A program made the position numbers and the translations under genes. Below, one piece after another: positions 57,400 to 64,000 of a DNA stretch of 64,000 nt. Numbering within the stretch: the first letter of the stretch is position 1; each line of letters opens with the position of its first letter. This stretch comes from Nigrospora sphaerica (Eukaryota; Ascomycota; Sordariomycetes; Amphisphaeriales; Apiosporaceae): assembly GCA_018287875.1 (NCBI GenBank), contig JAGVVL010000022.1:372001-436000 (forward strand). Reading direction: 5' to 3'. The notes below the pieces were generated by a model that made no database searches, had not been told where the DNA came from, and saw only the letters and a program-made list of their open reading frames with translations.

Positions 57400-58600
57400 T
57401 CATTATGGACCCGTCCTAGAGTGGCTGTAGGTAATGCGTGTAGGGTACTGGATCTTCGGCCTGTCTGGGGGAAGGACGGCGTATGTTCCAGGAACGCAGC
57501 TGGGCAGAGCAAGATGCGGGCAACCTGAACGTAACACGTTGAGGGCATGGCAACGCGTATTGTGCCGCAAGGCATCCGGCCAGTCTATGGTGGCCAAATC
57601 GTAGGATCTTCCCCCACCTCCATGCCGTCTGAGGCTCATGCGAAAGTAGACTGGGGTTGAATCCCGTTCTCGTTGCTCCTTTCCCACGAATCGCTCGATG
57701 CCCCTGGCGCGGGCGCAGGCATCCGTGGATACCCCAACCACAGCCCCCGGCTGTTTCCCCTAGCGACAGATAGCCAATGGGCAGGTGTATAAAGAAGACT
57801 ATTCACCCTAGAGGTCGTATCTGCGTTGGCCAATGAACACTTTGCCACGGGGTACGTGAAGCAGTTCGATTACAGCTGTGCTCAGCGAGGGTTGCGGTAG
57901 GCTATGGATGATGGACGGATGCGCTGGGCACCCCGACCGGTCTTACTCCAGGGCTCGTCGTCGCTAGCTTTGATTCGTCGAAAAGCCTGGGGAAGCGGTA
58001 CTGAAAGGGGCCCCGTATCGCATTCTCCAGCGGTCGTTGCCCGTAGCCAGTACGCCGTCCGCGCAAGACAGATCGTCCAGCTACCCGCGCTTGCGTCTCA
58101 AGAAACCAATAAAAGCTTGTAGTGAGGATTCACGCGTTGCAAACAAAATACTGCCACTGGAATCGTCGCGACCCGTCCCGGGGCGGCCGGCGTCCTGGGG
58201 CGGCTGTACGCAAGCGCAGGGTGCTCGATCTTTGGCCTGATGGAGGGACATCGTCCGCTCCAGGAGTGTAGACGGGCAAAAAAGGTGCGGAGAAGCAGAG
58301 CCTGCTATGTTGAGCGCGTGGCAAAACATGTGTTGGGCTGCAAGATATTGGGCCAGTCTAGCCTGGGGAAACCGTTGAATCTTTTCTGAGGGCCAAGGGA
58401 GAAACCCCATGTCGTCCGGGGCCACATGCGAAGCCGGTCGGTGTGGCCTGAATCCCGTTTTCGTCGTTCCTTTCCCACGAATCACCCGATGCCCCCGGCG
58501 CGGGCGCAGGCATCCGTGAAGACGCCGACCGCAAGTCTCCGCTGTTTTCCCCAGCAACAAGCAACCAATAGGCGGAGGCACAAAGACGACTATTCACTCT
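57400..58600 (-). repeat. Pair of diverged direct repeats (right-arm copies)
   Basis: Inverted counterparts of the 34030-34480 and 34795-35230 units, at about 58150-58600 and 57400-57834. Confidence 0.65.
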
Positions 58601-61600
58601 GGATATCGCGCCTGCGTGAAAAAGAAAATGGATTTCGCCACGGAGTAGGCGAAACCGCCCGTTTATGATTATGTCGATGGAAGACTACGGCAGGCTAGGG
58701 GTACTGGGCAGATGTATGGGACACTCGAACGGTCCTGCGCCGGGGCTGGTCGTCGCTGTCGCCCCCGGCCTTGGTACCAAGGCTAAGCTAACTTACTCTT
58801 AGTTGCTTTCTAAACCCCCTCGCCCTTGCCCGTTGGGACATCAATGCACAGTACCCAGAGATGGGAAGCTTCGCCCCTTGCGTCACAAAGGACGGGGTCG
58901 CAAAGAAGAAGCCATGGCCTTATCGCAGACAGGGGCGAACCGTGGTGTACGGCCCGTAAGAAGGGATCGCCACGCCACTGCGTGCCGTTTGTACGCATGC
59001 AAAGATTTTGCAAAAAGGATTTCGACGATAAGTAGACCGTCTTCTAGATGACGTGCTGCGTGATTTAGGCGACAAAGAATGTAAAACCCGATTCGCGAGA
59101 TATGGTGGCGGTTACCATGCTTCGTGGTGAGGGGCCCACAGACGTCACGATCTCGATGCAGACAGTATCACAGTACAAATAATACGGAATTGGAAGCGCG
59201 TACGCCCCGCAGGCCGGCCCTCCAACAGCACGAATAACCTAAGCCTTGTAGCAGCTGATGCCACGGAGAACCAATGCCTCCTTCCGCGCGGCATGCCCAA
59301 ACGAGACGACCGCTGCTGGTATATACCAGATTGGTCGCCGGCCCTTGTCGAACCGGCCGTGCGCGCCACGTTCCCAAAGCGCAGCACTTAACTAGCTGGT
59401 GCTCCAGGCTTCTTTCTATCCACAAGGCCAGAGGCGGACTGCGCGTACCGGAGGGGAATGCGGTGCATATAGGGCATCGGCAGTCGATTGGATGATCGGT
59501 ACGACGAGGCCGGTGGAACATCAGGGGTGAACCGCTGAACTTGGGACGGGTCTATGGGTCCAGAGCCGGTGTTAACTCGCAGCGCATCCAAAGGGGAAGT
59601 CAGGAGAGCCGTTGCGTAGTAGCTCTATCATGGTTTGGGGGCCGCTGGCCTCCACTGAGTCGGGGAGAGGTAGCGGCTAGCGTTCAACTGAGTTCGGACC
59701 TATGCCAACAACAAAGCTCTTTCGAAACGGGGTAGGGACTGGAAGGACATACGCAGCTACCAGCACCGTAGAGACCAGGGCTATGACGACCAAAAATTGG
59801 CGGCGTGCATACGGGGAGTGGCGGGGACGATGGTAGGGTTGAAGTAGCAACTTGCTCTTGTTCCTAAGGAATTTGAACGTCATCGGGATGGCACGGTGGT
59901 CACTCGCCGAGTACGGGAGCCCCGTAAGGGATATGGTGCGCTATGGGAAGACGCCCTGCAATGAGTCCCCGTATCGTCGTCTTCCTCTCCTTTTCGGGGC
60001 GTTGCTAGTATTGGGGCGTCGACGAAGGCAAGCTGTCTCGTGCCTTTCGTCTCGTGCCTTTCGCCTCCAATGGACCAGGCTAGTGCACGGGACGCACGCC
60101 ATCGTGTCCAGTCTTTCGGCACCCTTCTTATTCTCCTGCCCGGGTAGTCTCGAGTGCACGATGGATTCGGGCATGCGCTCGGGCTTGTACGTGAGCGACG
60201 AAGACGGTGCCTTACACGCCCCCGTGGGAACCGATCGGAACAAGACCTCGTTTTCTTCTCTCCATGCGCTCCCATGTATTGAGACGCGCCCGAGCTATAC
60301 CACGGTCGTTCGGTCCATGCCATCCGCTGCCCCCGAAAAATGAAACAGACGGGTCCAGATCCGGCACGGGACCGAGCGTTGTGCGATGGGAGGTATCGGA
60401 GGAGCACCGCATGTGGGCGTAGGCTCGGCCGGCGGCTCGCCGAGGAGTTACGCAAGCATAGCTATGCGGCCCGGCCCATCTATCGAAAGAGCGATACACT
60501 CCTACGGGAACGCCGCCTGGTACGAGACCGCCTTCGATTTCGTTCTTAAACATTCGTGTGCCGGTGATCGCGGCCGGTGGCTCCGGTGGTTCCGGAAGCC
60601 GCTCCAACAAAGCCATGGTAATGCCAGAGGTTGCGGCTGTACTCGATTCCATGACCGTCGTCCGTGTGCACCGGAGGGAGGAGCGGGATGCAGCCAGGGT
60701 GCGCTTGATTAGGCGTACTTGGTCGTAGAATACCGGCGCGTCGATGACCGCTTCCCTAGCAATGTCGAAGAACACCCGAATGACTATGTGAGAACCGTGC
60801 TACCTCTGGATTTGAATGCTTTCTCTGCCCCCGACCAGCCTACAGGGGATGGTCATCGATCGTATGACCCCCTTATCGATGCGCCGCGGTTGTTAAGGCG
60901 TCTTAGTCGCCATCCGTTCTCGTTGTTCGGGGTTTCGACGCCGGACGAAACCCCAGGCCCTCCTGCTCTTTGGGTCCCGTCGCCTACGGCGAACGAAGGC
61001 CGCTGCAGAAGCTTCAAGGCCGATCGAAGACGGCTCGACAGAGACGGGGCGGGGCGTCTCGGGTGGTACGTTCGTCGACGGATGATGAAGGCCCCCGGGG
61101 GTACGGATGTCTCGTGTGTCGGCGCGGCAGGAGTGCGAAGGACAGAATGCCTCGAGGCCCTCCAGGGAGTCGGCGGCGCGTCGACGTTCTGGTGGGCGTG
61201 GTTAGGGGACGGTTTCTGTTTAGTTGTAAGCGCCCCCGTGGCGCCCGAGCGACGGTTAGCACTAGCGAGGTTCTGCCCAGAGACCGGCAGACGCTGTACC
61301 CGATGGTGGCAGTGAGTTGGGTTCTGTGAAGCGAGGCGTCGCGTGGAAGAGAAGCGCTTGGTGGGCGTTCTGCGTCGCTTGCCGGAACTCGAGCAGAGAG
61401 GGATTCCCCACCTGACCAGCCCGGCGCGGTGTCTGCCCGTAGCTTAACCGTCTTCACACACGTTACGTAGTACCATTCCTATCCGGCCGAACGACAGCAT
61501 CGCCCGTCCAAGCGGGCAAGGGGCCCCGGGGACGCTAGAAGCCGCCGAGAACGAAGCCTCGGGGGCATACCGAGCAGTAGGCCGGCGGTGGGTGTATCAT

Positions 61601-61704
61601 CGCCCGCCGGGGCGTGGCCACGACGGAGCCCGAAGGCGGGCGGGGCCATCCGTTGAAGCACCAGCGCGAGGCGTACCGCGTCGCGTCCTGCCGCCCTATG
61701 GCTG

Positions 61705-61796
61705 ATCGCCTAGCAGGACCAACGCCTAGACAGGACCCACGCCTAGACGGGACCGACACCCAGACAGGACCGACACCCCAACAGGACCAACGCCCA
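61705..61796. repeat. 18-bp minisatellite in right arm
   Basis: Reverse complement of the array at 30838-30928 (units like CACGCCTAGACGGGACC and GACACCCAGACAGGACC). Confidence 0.8.
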
Positions 61797-63156
61797 ACCC
61801 CGATTTATGATGCGTGACGACGCGCACTCCTAGTCGTAGTGGCGGCCGCAAAGGATGCTGTGCCGACGTCGAACGTCGGGGTTCTGCCAGCCCGAGCGAA
61901 CCCATGGCCCCGGCAAACAGCAGGACAGGTTCTAGGAGAGCGCTCTATGCGTCTGGAACAAGACGCAAGGCGACGTCCCCGGCACACCAGTAGGTGGAAA
62001 CCGCCCCCACGCGCGCGAGCATAGAAACGGCGGCGCATCGTTCCCGAGGCCAGGCCGCACCGACCGGACGGGCTGGTTTGCGCTCTTAAACAATTCGCAC
62101 TTCGGCCGTCCGCTGACAGGATCCTCCGCGCACGTGAAGCCGATCATACCAGCCGACGAGCAGCCCGTCGTGGTGGCTCGACTACGCAGCCGCGCCGCGG
62201 GCCTGGACAAGGGCTTGGGCGCCGGACGCGACGCGCACACCGACTCCGACCGCGATCGAGATACCACAGCCGGCCCTGTTATGCCCATCTACGGCAACCT
62301 CGAACCCCAGGAGAACGTTGCACATGCCGACAGCCCCAGAGGCCGGCGCCTGGCGTAGCGGATGATGGGCGAGGCAGGTATTTCCATCGTCGCGAGACCA
62401 TGCGTTACTGGCCCGCATCCTGACTGCCGATCGGTCGGCCGTCGGCTACCCGCCATCGAACGTCGAGTCGGATCGGACAGGAATAGCCAGACGTGAAAAT
62501 GGGGATCTCGAAGGCGGGGGTCAAACGTTACCCGGCACGCCCCGCTTCCTCGACCACCTTTGTCGACCGACGGAAGAATGTCAGCGGTAGCACCTACTCG
62601 CTGCATCGCAACACCGGGGAGTTTGGGTTCCCACGTGGCACCAGGAGGACGGTAGCTCGAAAAACAGAACCATGACAAGAACGAGGTGGATTACATCCAA
62701 CACATCCAGGTCGCAGGCCTCTCACGGTTCATGGTCGACCACGTTTCAGGAGCCTGTCCAAGACGCGTTTGCCCCAAGCGAGGGGAGGGGTCGTGAGAAG
62801 CACCTGGACGCTATCAGCGATATTGCCGAGAACGAGCTCGACCGCGTACTCACTCCGCCGCCACTCGGCACACCCAAGCCATCCCGACCCGATCCCACGT
62901 GGTTCGCCCGGACCAGACCCGTGTTTAGCGGCAGGACGATAGGCGGCGGACACCGGCGAACCAAAGACACCCTGCGAAACCAACCCCTGGCATGGCCCCG
63001 CGTGCGGGGCTCGCCCGAGGAACATGCACGAAGAAGGTGTGAAGCGACAACCTACGAGGCCGGCGAGGGAGGACGCCGTGGCGCTGTCCCCGCGCTGTTT
63101 AGCAGGGCCGGCCGCGTCCAGCGAGTCGCACGCGAACCCGAGGGGGAAAATTCGGC

Positions 63157-64000
63157 ACGCGGTGATTGTATTCCGCGATTCTGTGCGGCCTAGAGTACGG
63201 AATCACCACGAGCGGAGAGGCTGTATGTATGATTTCGGAGGGCGCATTGGCCGGATTTGCTACGCTCGCGTGCTCTGGCCGAGCCAAAGAGCAGAAGTGC
63301 CCATACAGTCATGCGGTGCTCGTACGGTACAGCAGCCAGCCCGATACCGGCTTTCAGCCCATCGGCCGCGGGTTCCCGGGGACAGGCGGCATTGCGGGCA
63401 TGAGAAGCATCGATCGGCTGTGGCGCGCCCGCATACCGAATCCGTGGACCGCGGGGCCTGTCGAGGTCGACGCCGGCGGAGGGGAAATATCGCCTTCCGG
63501 GCCTGCGGACGAGCCCGAACGGAGCGACGGTGTGGACCGAACACGGCGAAGCCCCCGGTGAGAAAGGGAAGAACGGTGTCGGGGGTCCAAGACCGAGCCC
63601 GTCTCGAGCACGTCTGCCAGGGACCATCCGATCATGAGGACACGTGGTGGTCTTTACGATACGTTGGTGCCCGCAGAGCCGAGAAACCAAAACGGCAGGG
63701 TCAGCAGGGCAGATGCTACGGCCGCCAAGCGACGGACCTCACCATCGGCTGCGTGGGGGAGCCGGTGATCGGGCTGTCTGATACCGCACGCCGCGCTGCC
63801 TGCTTGGCTTGGGAGGCTTGGCGATCGTCGAGGAATGCTGCCCCAATGTCCTACGCCCTCGCGGCCCGGTGGATGGGACCCGCCACGGCAGCAGGCGCGG
63901 CCATTTCCAGACGTTGCTTTGCCACCAACAGCCACAGGCTGAACGATGGCATCGAAAAGCTGGACAACGGGGTGGGGTCTGGGTCCGAGGACAGGTCACG
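63157..64000 (+). pseudogene. Fungal kinase-like protein remnant (copy C, right arm, cut by window end)
   Basis: Plus-strand counterpart of 28637-29480, with ILCGLEYGITTSGEA at about 63180-63220, TPRCLLGLGGLAIVEECC at about 63790-63845 and LNDGIEKLDNG near 63940. It is truncated by the window edge. As in the left arm, the frame is broken repeatedly and the first Cys of the CT.KC motif is Arg. Confidence 0.55.

Larger units (their letters stand above)
53025..64000 (-). repeat. Right arm of giant inverted repeat (reaches window end)
   Basis: Reverse-complement partner of 28637-39596, about 10.97 kb in the window and continuing past it. The inner end reads GTAGACAGCATAGCTGTCCTGGTTCG against GGACAGCCGTACTGTCTAC on the left side. 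Homopolymers are usually one base longer here than in the left arm. Confidence 0.95.

Overview
This window looks like nuclear DNA of a filamentous ascomycete, most likely a Sordariomycete. The genes have short introns (48-104 nt, GT..AG), Zn2Cys6 regulators, an OLE1-type desaturase fused to cytochrome b5, a CAP20/perilipin-like gene, 3'-end fragments of Tad-like LINEs and a nested TIR element. Gene density is very low, so this is repeat-rich accessory DNA with a few core-type genes in its left half.

Layout. 1-24.1 kb: a Nudix hydrolase (2961-3515), a broken LINE ORF2 (4135-5390), a tRNA-like remnant, a ~0.63 kb TIR element at 6969-7600 carrying a 161-bp solo LTR, a TauD/clavaminate-synthase-like dioxygenase gene (9884-11316), two LINE 3' ends in a row (11587-13240), a pyrimidine-rich repeat field (14.4-16.4 kb), a kinase-like gene with frameshifts (17709-19135), a CAP20-like gene (19344-20009) and the desaturase (22492-24070). 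24.1-28.6 kb: nothing recognised. 28.6-64 kb: a very large inverted repeat. The left arm (28637-39596) and right arm (53025-64000, running off the window) are almost identical and flank a 13.4 kb unique spacer. The spacer holds two different Zn2Cys6 regulator genes (43786-46104 plus strand; 50545-52839 minus strand) and a kinase-like fragment. Each arm carries a decayed kinase-like gene, a Zn2Cys6 fragment that has lost three of six zinc ligands, an intact ~258-codon reading frame of unknown function and several minisatellites.

Sequence quality matters here. I compared the arms by eye and found 17 indel sites, nearly all in short homopolymers, against two clear internal substitutions. In 15 of the 17 the left arm is the shorter one. 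Most frameshifts in the single-copy genes (dioxygenase, CAP20-like, the 44-46 kb regulator, much of the kinase-like gene) would also be cured by one extra base in a homopolymer. This suggests base-calling dropouts rather than biological decay, so several apparent pseudogenes may be intact.

The genes do not form an obvious pathway. The common thread is mobile and duplicated DNA: LINE, LTR and TIR elements, multi-copy kinase-like genes and the giant inverted duplication, with lipid-related genes (desaturase, perilipin-like) embedded among them.
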